From NCBI RefSeq assembly GCF_047121295.1, contig NZ_CP139447.1, forward strand, positions 682,001 through 746,000: a stretch of DNA of 64,000 bases, written 5' to 3'. How positions within the stretch are numbered: the stretch's first letter is position 1; every line of letters starts with the position of its first letter. Shown here in pieces: positions 25,457 through 35,708 of the stretch. The notes under the pieces are model-generated. The model saw nothing but the letters and a program-made list of their open reading frames with translations, made no database searches and was not told the origin of the DNA. The stretch is from Longispora sp047121295 (GTDB taxonomy: Bacteria; Actinomycetota; Actinomycetes; Mycobacteriales; Micromonosporaceae). The translations under genes and the position numbers were made by a program.

Positions 25457-25477
25457 TTATCCACAGCGTTGTCCACA
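25457..25477. promoter_or_regulatory. two DnaA boxes
   Basis: TTATCCACA (25457-25465) and TTGTCCACA (25469-25477) are tandem, same-orientation DnaA boxes, 12 bases start to start. The first is the E. coli consensus and the second the common Streptomyces form. They lie 65-85 bases upstream of the acidic-protein start. A role in DnaA-dependent control is inferred. Confidence 0.6.
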
Positions 25478-25545
25478 ACTCCGCTACCGATGCCACCAGT
25501 GGTCCCCGCCACCTTAGTCCTTGCCGACCACAAACACACGGACGA

Positions 25546-25583
25546 GGGCCCGCCAAACCCGGAACATCGGGTAAGGCGGGCCC
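25546..25583. terminator. terminator of hypX
   Basis: GGGCCCGCC (25546-25554) pairs with GGCGGGCCC (25575-25583), with a second ACCCG/CGGGT stem inside. It lies 12 bases past the hypX stop on the minus strand. Confidence 0.75.
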
Positions 25584-25595
25584 CCGACAGCGTTG

Positions 25596-27230
25596 TCAGG
25601 GCCGGCAGGCGAGCTTCGCCGGAGTCTCCGCCGGACGGCGTTTGTGGACGAACGAGTCGCGCGCCGCGGCGAACCCGCTGCGGTCGTCGTACATGTCCAC
25701 GGCCATCTCGGCCAGCTCCCTGGCCTCGTAGTAGTCGAGCGGCCGGTCGCCGGTGTGCCGGGCGTCGACGATGTTGCGCCAGGCCCCCGGCTCCGCGTAC
25801 CGGTCGGCGAGCGCCGCCAGCCAGCCGTCGAACTCGGCGGGCACGCCCGGCCCCACCAGATCCACGAGGCCGGTCTTCATGGCCCGCTCGGTCCCGACGG
25901 GTAGCTTGGCCCCCAGCAGCTCCAGCGCGGTCTCCTGGCCGACCCGGCGGGGCAGGGTGAGCGAGTGCAGCTCCGAGCCGTACAACCCGATGTCGTAATA
26001 GGGGTTGAGCACGACGCCGGACCGGGCCGTGACCACGTCGGCCCCGAGGGCCATCATGACGCCGCCCGCGCCGGCGTTGCCGGTGAACGCGGAGATGGTC
26101 AGCTGGCCGGTCGACTCCAGCAGCGCCCGGCACACGTTGTTGATCGCCCGGATGTTCGCCCAGGCCGCTGCGGCCGGGTCGGCGGCGGCCTCGATCTCGC
26201 CGAGGTGGATGCCGTTGCAGAACACGTCGTGGCCGGACCGCAGCACGAGCACCCGGGTGTCCTGGCCGGCGGCGTGCCGCAGGGCGGCCTCCAGCCGCAT
26301 GCACTGCTCGACCCCCGCCGCGCCGTTGTAGAAGGTGAAGGTCAGCTCGCCGACCGGGCCGCGCCGCCGGTACCGGATCTCGCGCGGGCCGTCGGACACC
26401 CGGGGCGCGTGCACGGGCAGCACCGTGGTCGCCGGCAGCTTGATCCCGCGCGGCAGCCGGAGCTGGCCGATCCAGACCGCGCCCTTGCCGGCGGCCACGA
26501 GCAGGTGACCGTTGCGGCGGCCGACGATCTGGCCGGGCTCGCCGGGTGCCGTGCCGGGCGGGGCGAGCCGGGCGTCGAACGCGCTGACCTCCGTGCCGTT
26601 CAGCACCGTGCGCACCCCGGGGAAGCCGTCGGCGGCGCGGATCTTCCGGACGATGTCGACGGCGTCGTCGGCCCAGTCGAAGCTCCGCGCGGCCTGCTTG
26701 AGGACGGGCCGGGAGCTGGTGCCGGGCACGGGGCGGGGCGCCTCGGCGAGCGGGACCGGGTGGAACCCGGGGTCGGCGGCCTTCTCGGCGACCTCCAGCG
26801 CGCACTCGACGGCGGCCTCGGTGACCGGGCCGCCGTACAGGGCGGACTTGCGGACCGGCTCGGTCGGCATCGGGAACGTCCGGTGCGCCCAGATCGGGCC
26901 GGCGTCGAACTCCTCGACCGCCTGGAGCGCGGTGACCCCCCAGACGGGCACGGCCTCCATGATCGCCCGGTCCAGAGAGGACGGACCCTGGTCGCCGACC
27001 GGTCCGGGGTGGATGATGACCGTCGGCCACTTCCGCCAGACCTCGGCGGGAACCCTCTCCTTCAGAAATGGGCAGAGGACCAGGTCCGGTTGCGCTGCGT
27101 GCACGGCGTCGGTGACCTGTTCGGAGTCGAGGCAGAGCTCGACGGTGACGTGATGGCCTTTTGTTCTGAGTTCGTCCCAGACGCGCTGGGTCAGGCCGTT
27201 GAACGCGGAAACCAGGAGGAGTATGCGCAC
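25596..27230 (-). CDS. hypX: HypX/HoxX-type hydrogenase maturation protein
   Basis: This two-domain protein has 544 residues. The N-terminal half is a formyl-THF transferase-like fold (HPGPVGDQGPSSLDRAI near 75-91, GVTALQAVEEFDAGPIWA near 100). The C-terminal half is a crotonase fold (FYNGAAG near 297, NGIHLGEIEAAADP near 340, GNAGAGGVMMALGADVV near 385). HypX converts formyl-THF to CO for the Fe(CO) ligand of [NiFe]-hydrogenases under aerobic conditions. All landmark segments, including LNPYYDIGLYGSE, are present. No hydrogenase or other hyp genes are in the window. GTG 27230 follows AGGAG only weakly. Confidence 0.88.
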   Translation of the reverse strand: MRILLLVSAFNGLTQRVWDELRTKGHHVTVELCLDSEQVTDAVHAAQPDLVLCPFLKERVPAEVWRKWPTVIIHPGPVGDQGPSSLDRAIMEAVPVWGVTALQAVEEFDAGPIWAHRTFPMPTEPVRKSALYGGPVTEAAVECALEVAEKAADPGFHPVPLAEAPRPVPGTSSRPVLKQAARSFDWADDAVDIVRKIRAADGFPGVRTVLNGTEVSAFDARLAPPGTAPGEPGQIVGRRNGHLLVAAGKGAVWIGQLRLPRGIKLPATTVLPVHAPRVSDGPREIRYRRRGPVGELTFTFYNGAAGVEQCMRLEAALRHAAGQDTRVLVLRSGHDVFCNGIHLGEIEAAADPAAAAWANIRAINNVCRALLESTGQLTISAFTGNAGAGGVMMALGADVVTARSGVVLNPYYDIGLYGSELHSLTLPRRVGQETALELLGAKLPVGTERAMKTGLVDLVGPGVPAEFDGWLAALADRYAEPGAWRNIVDARHTGDRPLDYYEARELAEMAVDMYDDRSGFAAARDSFVHKRRPAETPAKLACRP

Positions 27231-27342
27231 GAATACAGAGCGTACGGATGACTACGCGAAAGGGACAAGAGAACAACTCCACTTTGGCACAGTCTGCATC
27301 ATGCACTGTATCGAACTGGCGCAGATCAGGCGCCGGACGCGG

Positions 27343-27378
27343 CACCGGGCACACAGTACTAACGCTGTGTGCCCGGTG
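27343..27378 (-). terminator. terminator of the deoC-aldehyde dehydrogenase operon
   Basis: A perfect 14-bp stem (27343-27356 with 27365-27378) with an eight-base loop lies 13 bases after the stop of the short aldehyde dehydrogenase on the minus strand. Confidence 0.85.
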
Positions 27379-27390
27379 TGCGTTACGCGA

Positions 27391-28198
27391 CTATGAACCC
27401 TTGGGGTGCCAGACCGTCTTGGTCTCCAGGAACGTGGTCATCCGCGCCGTGCCCGGCTCGGCCGCCCAGTCCGGGGTCGACGGCCGCAGGACCCGCTTGA
27501 GGTTCTGCGCGGCGGCGATCTCCAGGTCCACGGCGAGCGCCGGGTCGGTGACGCCGGTCAGGTCCAGGGCGTTGACGTCGAGGTGCGAGGCGAGCCACGG
27601 GGCGACCTCGGCGACGGAACCGGTGAGGATGTTGACCACCCCGCCCGGCACGTCGGACGTCGCCATCACCTCGCCGAGGGTGACCGCCGCGAGCGGCGAC
27701 TCCTCGGACGCCAGCACGATCACGGTGTTGCCGGTGGCGATCGCCGGGGCGATCACGCTGACCAGGCCGAGGAGGGGCGACGACGGCGCGACGACCGCCA
27801 CGATCCCGGTCGGCTCCGGGGCCGACAGGTTGAAGTACGGCCCGGCGACCGGGTTCGCGCCGCCGACGACCTGGGCGATCTTGTCGGTCCAGCCCGCGTA
27901 CCAGACCCAGCGGTCCACCGCCGCGTCCACCTCGGCCGGCGTGGAGCCGAGCGCGATGAACTCGTCGCGGCGGCCCTCCAGCATCTCGGCGATCCGGTAG
28001 AGCACCTGGCCCCGGTTGTAGGCGGTGGTTCCCGCCCAGCCCTTGACCGCCGCCCGGGCGGCGAGCACCGCGTCCCGGGCGTCCTTGCGCGATGCCTTGG
28101 CGACGTTGGAGTCCTGCACCCGGTACGTCCGTCCTGACTCGCTGCGGGGGAACTTGCCCCCCACGTACAACTTGTAGGTCTTGAGAACCGCCAGCCGG

Positions 28199-28206
<8 letters not shown>
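27391..28206 (-). CDS. truncated aldehyde dehydrogenase family protein
   Basis: At 271 residues this is little over half the usual 480. It aligns with the N-terminal NAD-binding part: KLYVGGKFPRSESGRTY near 12, WVWYAGWTDKIAQV near 106, VVAPSSPLLGLVSVIAPAIATG near 138 and PGGVVNILTG near 187. It ends before the catalytic Cys region, and the segment where ELGG and its Glu should be reads LDLTGVTDP, so it should be inactive. The reading frame is open and well-coded, not decayed, and its ATG overlaps the stop of the full-length enzyme. A structural partner of that enzyme is plausible. Confidence 0.85.
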
Positions 28207-29616
<1,410 letters not shown>

Positions 29617-29617
<1 letters not shown>

Positions 29618-30549
29618 CAGTCCACCGTCATGTAGTCGGGGCCGGAGTAGTGGCCGGTCCGCAGCTTGTGGCGCTGCATGAGCAGGTCGTTGAGCAGGGT
29701 GGACGCGCCGAACCGGAACCAGTCCGGGTCCAGCCAGTCGGGGCCGGCGATCTCGTTGACGGTCACCAGGTACTTGATCGCGTCCTTGCTCGTCCGGATG
29801 CCGCCGGCCGGCTTCACGCCGATCTGGGTACCCGTCGCGTCCCGGTAGTCGCGGACCGCCTCCAGCATCAGCAGGGTCGTCGGCAGCGTGGCCGCCGGGG
29901 ACACCTTGCCCGTGGAGGTCTTGATGAAGTGCGCGCCGGCCATCATGGCGAGCCAGGAGGCCCGGCGGATGTTGTCGTACGTGGCGAGCTCACCCGTTTC
30001 GAGGATCACCTTCAGGTGTGCGTCGCCGCACGCGGCTTTCACCTCGGCGATCTCGTCGTACACGTGCAGGTAGTCGCCGGCCAGGAACGCGCCCCGGCTG
30101 ATCACCATGTCGATCTCGTCGGCGCCGGCCGCGACGGCCGCCCGGGTGTCGTCGAGCTTGACGTTGAGCGGGGCCTGCCCGGCCGGGAACGCCGTGGCGA
30201 CGCTGGCCAGGTGGACCCCCGACCCCTTCAGCTCCTCGTGCGCGACCGCGACCATGCTCGGGTACACGCAGACCGCCGCCGTCGAGGGGCAGTCCGGGTC
30301 GCTCGGGTCCGGCCGCATCGCCTTGGCGCACAACGCGCGCACCTTGCCCGGGGTGTCCGCGCCCTCCAGGGTCGTCAGGTCGACCATCCGGAGCGCGAGG
30401 TCCAGCGCGTACGCCTTCGCCGTGGTCTTGATCGAGCGGGTACCGAGGCCAGCGGCCCTCTGTTCCAGCCCGACGGCGTCAACTCCCGGCAGACCGTGGA
30501 GAAACGCGCGTAAAGTCGCATTCGAGGGACTGGTTAACAACGCCGTCAT
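29617..30549 (-). CDS. deoC: deoxyribose-phosphate aldolase
   Basis: This class I aldolase (310 residues) cleaves 2-deoxyribose-5-phosphate to glyceraldehyde-3-phosphate and acetaldehyde. The Schiff-base Lys is in the VKPAGGIRTSKDA segment near 240, with FIKTSTGKVSP near 205 and VCVYPSMVAVAHEEL near 92. It is longer at the N-terminus than E. coli DeoC, as in actinobacterial members. It leads the operon with two aldehyde dehydrogenases; its TGA overlaps the next ATG (TGATG). The ATG has TAGACT seven bases upstream. Confidence 0.95.
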
Positions 30550-30556
30550 GCCCCGG

Positions 30557-30562
30557 AGTCTA
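30557..30562 (-). promoter_or_regulatory. -10 box TAGACT, leaderless promoter of deoC
   Basis: On the minus strand TAGACT ends seven bases before ATG 30549. Confidence 0.6.
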
Positions 30563-30590
30563 GTGCGGGGACATTACGGGCACACCCGGC

Positions 30591-30935
30591 TCAGCCAAGT
30601 GTGGTGTCACACCTCACCACGGGTACGTCGGTGCTGCTCTTCGTGCTGACCACGGCCCCGTCGACCTTCAACACGCAGACCAGCGCGCCGTCGCCGGCCC
30701 CGTTCGTGAGCACGGACACGTAGGCGCCGGTCCGGGCCTTGATGGTCAGCGTCCACGGCAGGGCCACCACCTGGCCCTTGACCAGCTCGGCCTTGTCATT
30801 GACGTAGGCGACCTCGGCCGTTTCCTGCCCCGACACCTCGTAGACGACCGTGTGTTCGCGCATCGGTTCCCGGCCGCCACAGGCACCGGTCACGGCCACG
30901 GCGGCGCACAGCACGCCGATTCGCAGGAAGGACAT
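30591..30935 (-). CDS. MmpS-like lipoprotein
   Basis: This is a small exported protein of 114 residues. The signal peptide ends in the lipobox VTGAC with Cys at about residue 19. The rest is an all-beta domain: VVYEVSGQETAEVAYVNDK, VALPWTLTIKARTG and a CVLKVDG strand, the pattern of the MmpS domain (YEVTG...LPW...G...C.I.VDG). No MmpL-type transporter is nearby, so it is probably a stand-alone surface lipoprotein of unknown role. ATG 30935 is used; a TTG three codons earlier is possible. Confidence 0.72.
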   Translation of the reverse strand: MSFLRIGVLCAAVAVTGACGGREPMREHTVVYEVSGQETAEVAYVNDKAELVKGQVVALPWTLTIKARTGAYVSVLTNGAGDGALVCVLKVDGAVVSTKSSTDVPVVRCDTTLG

Positions 30936-31021
30936 GGCGGACAAGATACCGCGCGCTCCCCGAGCACGAATCTGGGCGAGGGGGTCGGCGAACCTTGGGC
31001 TCAGTGACCCCCGACACCCGC

Positions 31022-31027
31022 TAGCCT
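31022..31027 (+). promoter_or_regulatory. -10 box TAGCCT, leaderless promoter of upp
   Basis: TAGCCT ends six bases before GTG 31034. A GAGG at 31028-31031 is too close to act as a Shine-Dalgarno site. Confidence 0.6.
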
Positions 31028-31033
31028 GAGGCG

Positions 31034-31666
31034 GTGGATGTCCTAGTTGTCGAACACCCCCTTGCCCAGGCCCGCCTCACCGTCATGCGCGACGAGCGCA
31101 GCGACTCGGCGACCTTCCGGGCCGCCCTGCACGAGCTGACGACGATGCTCGCGTACGAGGCGACCCGCGACGCCGCCGTCGACCGGCCGGCGATCCGGAC
31201 GCCGGTCACCGCGACGTACGGCATCGCCCTGGCCAACCCGCCGCTGCTGGTGCCGGTGCTGCGCGCCGGCCTGGGGATGGCCGACGCCGCCCTGAGCCTG
31301 CTGCCGGAGTCCTCGATGGGCTTCGTCGGGCTCGCCCGCGACGAGGTGACCTTCGAGCCCCGCGCGTACCTGGAGTCGCTGCCCGCCGACCTGACCGGCA
31401 AGCCGGTGATCGTGCTCGACCCGATGGTCGCGACCGGCGGCTCGCTGGAGCACTGCGTCCGGCTGCTGTGCGACCGGGGCGCCACCGACATCACGGTGCT
31501 GTGCGCGCTGGCCGCCCCGGAGGCGCTGCGCCGGCTCGACGAGAGCGGGCTGCCGATGCGGATCGTGACGGCGAGCATCGACGAGGGCCTCAACGAGCAC
31601 CGGTTCATCGTCCCGGGCCTCGGCGACGCGGGGGACCGCCAGTTCGGCGGCATGCCTCGCTTTTAG
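31034..31666 (+). CDS. upp: uracil phosphoribosyltransferase
   Basis: This 210-residue cytosolic enzyme makes UMP from uracil and PRPP. PVLRAGLGMADAAL near 75 and the PRPP loop VIVLDPMVATGGSLEHC near 122-138 are diagnostic; the C-terminal FIVPGLGDAGDRQFG contacts uracil. The protein ends GGMPRF, longer than the usual GD-R-FGT end, because the final codons lie in the first unit of a 34-bp repeat. GTG 31034 is supported by the -10 box six bases upstream. Confidence 0.96.
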   Translation: MDVLVVEHPLAQARLTVMRDERSDSATFRAALHELTTMLAYEATRDAAVDRPAIRTPVTATYGIALANPPLLVPVLRAGLGMADAALSLLPESSMGFVGLARDEVTFEPRAYLESLPADLTGKPVIVLDPMVATGGSLEHCVRLLCDRGATDITVLCALAAPEALRRLDESGLPMRIVTASIDEGLNEHRFIVPGLGDAGDRQFGGMPRF

Positions 31667-31734
31667 GCATACCGCGCCAAGCGGCATGCCTCGCTTTTAG
31701 GCGTACCGCGCCAAGCGGCATGCCGCGCTTCTAG
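31647..31734. repeat. 34-bp tandem repeat across the upp stop codon
   Basis: Copy 1 (31647-31680) encodes the end of upp and its TAG, copy 2 (31681-31714) differs by one base, and copy 3 keeps only the first ~20 bases (31715-31734, changed at a few positions). Each junction forms a hairpin: GGCATACCGC pairs with GCGGCATGCC around GCCAA. The array therefore also gives two tandem terminator-like stems after upp. Confidence 0.88.
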
Positions 31735-31746
31735 CCGTTCTTGGTT

Positions 31747-31775
31747 TCGGGGCGGGCGCTCCGCGCCCGCCCCGA
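31747..31775 (-). terminator. terminator of the phosphosugar mutase gene
   Basis: A perfect 13-bp stem (31747-31759 with 31763-31775) with a three-base loop starts five bases past the mutase stop on the minus strand. Confidence 0.78.
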
Positions 31776-31779
31776 CACG

Positions 31780-33426
31780 TCACCAGATCCCGAGCGCCGC
31801 CGCCATCTCCGTGCGCAACGCCGAGATGGCCGCGGACCCCAGCTGCCGGGCCGCCGTGACGTCCCCGTCGTGCACCGGCTCCACCACCTCCAGGTACGCC
31901 TTCAGCTTCGGCTCGGTCCCCGACGGCCGCACCACCACCCGCAACCCGTCGCCGCGCAGGATCACGACGTCGTTGTCCGGCATCAGGTCCTCGACGCGCA
32001 CCGGCTCGTCGATCAGCGTCGTCGGCGGCTTGGCCCGCAGCCGGGCCATCGCGTCGGCGATCTCGGACACGTCGTCCACCCGCACCGAGAGCTGGTCGGT
32101 GACGTAGCAGCCGAACTCGTTCGCCAGCTCGTCGAGCCGGTCGCCCAGCCCGCGCAGCTCGGAGCGCAGCCCGGCGGCGAGCTCCGCGACGGTCAGCGCG
32201 GCCGTGATGCCGTCCTTGTCCCGGGCGATGCGCGGCGCGACGCAGTAGCCCAGGGCCTCCTCGTAGCCGAAGGCCAGGTCCTCGCCGGCCCGGACGATCC
32301 ACTTGAACCCGGTCAGCGTCTCGCCGTACGGCACGCCGCGCTTCTCGCACAGCGCCCGCAGCATGGAGGACGACACGATCGTCGTCGCGTACCGCCCCCG
32401 CACCCCCCGGCGGATCAGGTGGTCGGCGAGCAGGATGCCCACCTCGTCCCCCCGCAACGTCCGCCACCCGGTCGGGGTGGGGATGGCCACCGCGCACCGG
32501 TCGGCGTCCGGGTCGGTGGCGACGGCGATGTCCGCGCCGATCTCCCGCGCCAGGTTCGTGACCAGGTCCATCGCCCCGGGCTCCTCCGGGTTGGGGAAGG
32601 CCACGGTCGGGAAGTCCGGGTCGGGGGCGGCCTGGAGCGCGACGACGGCCGGGGCGGCGAAGCCGGCCCGGGTGAACGCCGCGCCGAGCACCGCCCCGCC
32701 CACCCCGTGCATCGGCGTGTACGCCACGGCCAGCTCCCGGGGCGACTCGGCCTCGACGACCCCGGCCGCCGCCGTCAGGTACCCGTCGAGCAGGTCCGGA
32801 CCCAGCACCTCGCCGGGCTGGCCCAACGGCACGTCGGCCAACGGTCCCACGGCCCGGATCGCGTGCTCGATCTCCGCGTCGGCCGGGGCCACCAGCTGGG
32901 CCCCGGCGCCGACGACGCCGCCGAGCTCGGCCCCCAGGTACACCTTGTAGCCGTTGTCCTGGGGAGGGTTGTGGCTGGCCGTGACCATCACGCCGGCGGC
33001 GGCGTCGAGCGCGCGGACCGCGTAGGCGAGCACCGGGGTGGGCAGGTGGTCGGGGAGCAGCAGCGCGCGCCGGCCGGCCCCGGTGCACACCCGGGCGGTC
33101 TCCTCGGCGAAGTCCTTCGAACCGTGCCGGGCGTCGTAGCCGATCACCAGCGGGCCGATCGCGCCCTTCTCGTCGAGCCATCGCACCAGCCCGGCGGCGG
33201 CGGCCCGCACCACGGCGAGGTTCATGCCGTTCGGGCCGGCGCGCAGCGGGCCGCGCAGCCCGGCGGTGCCGAACGTCAGCGGCCCGGAGAACCGGTCGGC
33301 GAGCTCCGGCGCCGTGCCCGGCAGGCCGGCGAGCAGCCGGGACAGCTCGGAACTCGTGATCAGGTCGGGGTCGTCGGCCAGCCACTGTTCAGCCTGGGCG
33401 CGCAGTCGCTCCACGTCGAGGTTCAT
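31780..33426 (-). CDS. phosphoglucomutase/phosphomannomutase family protein
   Basis: This alpha-D-phosphohexomutase-family enzyme has 548 residues and four domains. The phosphoserine loop is TASHNPPQDNGYK near 148, the Mg-binding loop DPDADRC near 299, the sugar-binding loop GYEEALGY near 378 and the phosphate-binding RPSGTEPK near 508. The long N-terminus with FGTAGLRG matches the PGM2/PMM2-like subgroup, which includes phosphopentomutases as well as phosphoglucomutases. With add, upp and deoC nearby a role in ribose-1-phosphate or deoxyribose-1-phosphate conversion is plausible, but the substrate cannot be fixed from sequence. Confidence 0.9.
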   Translation of the reverse strand: MNLDVERLRAQAEQWLADDPDLITSSELSRLLAGLPGTAPELADRFSGPLTFGTAGLRGPLRAGPNGMNLAVVRAAAAGLVRWLDEKGAIGPLVIGYDARHGSKDFAEETARVCTGAGRRALLLPDHLPTPVLAYAVRALDAAAGVMVTASHNPPQDNGYKVYLGAELGGVVGAGAQLVAPADAEIEHAIRAVGPLADVPLGQPGEVLGPDLLDGYLTAAAGVVEAESPRELAVAYTPMHGVGGAVLGAAFTRAGFAAPAVVALQAAPDPDFPTVAFPNPEEPGAMDLVTNLAREIGADIAVATDPDADRCAVAIPTPTGWRTLRGDEVGILLADHLIRRGVRGRYATTIVSSSMLRALCEKRGVPYGETLTGFKWIVRAGEDLAFGYEEALGYCVAPRIARDKDGITAALTVAELAAGLRSELRGLGDRLDELANEFGCYVTDQLSVRVDDVSEIADAMARLRAKPPTTLIDEPVRVEDLMPDNDVVILRGDGLRVVVRPSGTEPKLKAYLEVVEPVHDGDVTAARQLGSAAISALRTEMAAALGIW

Positions 33427-33458
33427 GGAGCAATGCTGGCATATTTGTGAAGATCGGT

Positions 33459-35285
33459 TCAGGTTCCCAGCTTGAAGGATCTGACCAGTTCCTCATGGAT
33501 CGGCAGACTCTCGGTGAACCGGGCGGCCGGCACGGTCAGGTAGAAGTGGTAGACCTTGCCGTCCTTGACGACGCCCCGCCACAGCCCGCGCCGCAGGGTG
33601 TCGCCCTGGCCGCAGGTGTAGTCGAGCTCGGCGGCCGGCAGCCCGGACAGGGTGGTGTCCTTGAGCCCGAGCTGGATGAAGTTCGGGCAGACCTCGGTGC
33701 GGGTGTGCAGCCCGTTCGCGGCGACCTCCGCCCAGCGGTGCGCGTTGGACGCGGTCTCCACGTTCACCCGGATCCGCCGGCCGGTCTTGCCCGGCTCGGT
33801 GAAGTCGAAGTACGAGTTCGCCGGGCCGGACTTCTCCCAGTTGGTCGGCACGTTGAGCGAGAAGCCGCGCGGGTCCTGGTAGGCGACCGTGGGGAAGCCG
33901 GGGCCGCTCGGGCTGGCGGACGGCTTCGCGTCCGGCTTGTCCGAGGAGCCGGAGAACAGCACGATCGCGCCGACGACGAGCAGGAGCACCGCTGCGGCGG
34001 CGGCCCCGGCGGGGATCAGCCACTTCGGGTACTTCCGCGCCACCGGCTTCAGCGCGAACCGGGGCGGCAGCCCGCCGGGATTCGGAGCGCCCGGATAGCC
34101 GCCCTGGTCCGGGGCCGGGGGATAGCCGCCCTGGGTCTGGGCCGGCACCCCGTGCTGCTGCCAGCCGGCCTGGGGCTGCCGGTCGGCCAGGTTGATCGTC
34201 TGCTGGTCCTCGGCGGGCTCCACGGTCGGCGCGGCGCCGGTGGCGACCTCGGGCGCCTCGGTGGCCGGCCGGGACTGCGCGTTCATCCGGGCGTGCCGCT
34301 GGGCCGGGGTCTCGCCGGGGGCCAGCATGGCCCGGCCGCCGATGACGCCGTCCGGCTGCTGGTACACCGGCTTCGGCGGCGGGGCCATCCGGAGCACGGC
34401 GTGCGGGTCGGTCTCCTCGGGCGGCGGCTGCCGGTGCGACAGCGGGCCGTCGAGGAGTTCGCGGAGCGCGGTCCGGGTCCGGGCGACGTCCCACCGCCGA
34501 CGCGGATCCTTCTCCATCAGGCCGTACAGGATCGCGGCCAGCGGGCCGGCGTTGCGCGGCGGCTCGGGCTGGGCCTGCACGACGGCGTGCATGGTCTCGA
34601 TCGGGTCGCCCCGGTCGAACGGCGGACCGCCCTCCACCGACGTGTACAGCGTGACCCCGAGCGAGAACAGGTCGCTGGGCGGCCCGAACGCCTGGCCCAT
34701 GGCGCGCTCCGGCGCGATGTAGTGCGGGGAGCCGAGGACCATGCCGGGCGTGGTGAGGTCGCTCTCCATGGTGAGCCGGGCGACCCCGAAGTCGGTGAGC
34801 ACGCACCGGCCGTCGCCGCTGATCAGCACGTTGGCCGGCTTCACGTCGCGGTGCAGGATGCCGGCGGCGTGCGCGGCCTCCAGGGCGCCGAGCATCGCCA
34901 GCCCGATCTTCGCCGTGGCCCGGGCGGTCAGCGGCCCGTCCTCGGTGACGATCTCGGCGACGCTGCGGGCGGCCAGCAGCTCCATGACGAGCCAGGGCCG
35001 GCCGCCGTCGGTCACGACGTCGTACATCCGGACGACGGCGGGGTGGTTGAGCCCCGCGGCGGCCCGGGCCTCGCGCAGGGTCCGTTCGATGAGGACATCG
35101 CGGTCCGCCGGTGCCATGTTGACCGGGATCAGGACCTCTTTGATGGCCACATCGCGGCGCAGTAGCTGGTCGTAGGCGCGCCAGACGGTGCCCATGCCGC
35201 CGCTGCCGACGGCCGCGCGGAGCATGTACCGGCCGCCGACCGTGGAGCCAGCCACGCCGGGGGTGCTAGGTGCCTCAGTCGTCAC
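33459..35285 (-). CDS. membrane-anchored Ser/Thr protein kinase
   Basis: This PknB-type kinase has 608 residues. The kinase domain (about 17-280) shows VGSGGMGTVW, VAIKEV with the ATP-binding Lys, HRDVKPANVL near 146 and DFGVARL near 167, with APE as APERAMG. A Pro/Gln-rich juxtamembrane stretch leads to one TM at about 422-445, then an extracellular domain of ~150 residues starting FPTVAYQDPRGFSLNVP with two Cys (CPNF, YTCGQG). This is not a PASTA domain; its ligand is unknown. GTG 35285 follows GGGAGG. A 423-base gap lies upstream. Confidence 0.94.
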   Translation of the reverse strand: MTTEAPSTPGVAGSTVGGRYMLRAAVGSGGMGTVWRAYDQLLRRDVAIKEVLIPVNMAPADRDVLIERTLREARAAAGLNHPAVVRMYDVVTDGGRPWLVMELLAARSVAEIVTEDGPLTARATAKIGLAMLGALEAAHAAGILHRDVKPANVLISGDGRCVLTDFGVARLTMESDLTTPGMVLGSPHYIAPERAMGQAFGPPSDLFSLGVTLYTSVEGGPPFDRGDPIETMHAVVQAQPEPPRNAGPLAAILYGLMEKDPRRRWDVARTRTALRELLDGPLSHRQPPPEETDPHAVLRMAPPPKPVYQQPDGVIGGRAMLAPGETPAQRHARMNAQSRPATEAPEVATGAAPTVEPAEDQQTINLADRQPQAGWQQHGVPAQTQGGYPPAPDQGGYPGAPNPGGLPPRFALKPVARKYPKWLIPAGAAAAAVLLLVVGAIVLFSGSSDKPDAKPSASPSGPGFPTVAYQDPRGFSLNVPTNWEKSGPANSYFDFTEPGKTGRRIRVNVETASNAHRWAEVAANGLHTRTEVCPNFIQLGLKDTTLSGLPAAELDYTCGQGDTLRRGLWRGVVKDGKVYHFYLTVPAARFTESLPIHEELVRSFKLGT

Positions 35286-35708
35286 GTGGTCGTCCTCCCG
35301 AACCCAACGCGCCTAGTGTCCTAGAAGACCGCCCGGATGCGAAATCGGGAGACGAAATCGTCGCACTCTTTGACGATGCGTCAACATGGCTGATACGCAG
35401 GGTGGTAGCGCGTCGCTTGGCCCCGACCGCGCGACCGCGTGATGCGGCTCGATGTCGGGCAGGCGACGATCGTAGCTGGAATTATCGGCCATCCGACAAG
35501 CAATGGGGCGGACATAGTGTCCGCTTGTCGCCCCATGAGTAACGGTTAGTGTTGAGCGATCCCCCGGCCAAAACTACTCACCGTAGTTAGATCATGACCT
35601 TTTTCTTCCCAAGTTATGGATACTTCACCTGCGGAGCGTGACCGGGACGGGGATCGGGCGTTATAAAGAACATATTCCTTAGTCCCGACCGGAAATCGAG
35701 AAACGACA
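35286..35708. other. 423-base intergenic region with inverted repeats
   Basis: This is the divergent gap between the kinase gene and the M20 gene. The left part has GC-rich kinase upstream sequence. In the middle ATGGGGCG (35503-35510) pairs with 35529-35536 and, alternatively, GCGGACA/TGTCCGC and GACAAGC/GCTTGTC form nested stems. AACTAC-N5-GTAGTT (35572-35588) is a palindromic operator candidate. The last ~130 bases are unusually A+T-rich and should hold the M20 promoter. A short open frame at 35270-35542 has no start signal and unlike codon use; I do not call it. Confidence 0.55.

Noticed and set aside
24613..27354. A 913-residue open frame running from the acidic protein back through hypX
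   Set aside because: The upstream 650 residues are an Arg/Gly-rich shadow of hypX; the real protein begins near 25392 (or 25347).
35270..35542. Small open frame in the kinase/M20 gap
   Set aside because: It overlaps the kinase start, has no ribosome-binding site or leaderless box, and its composition is unlike coding DNA of this window.
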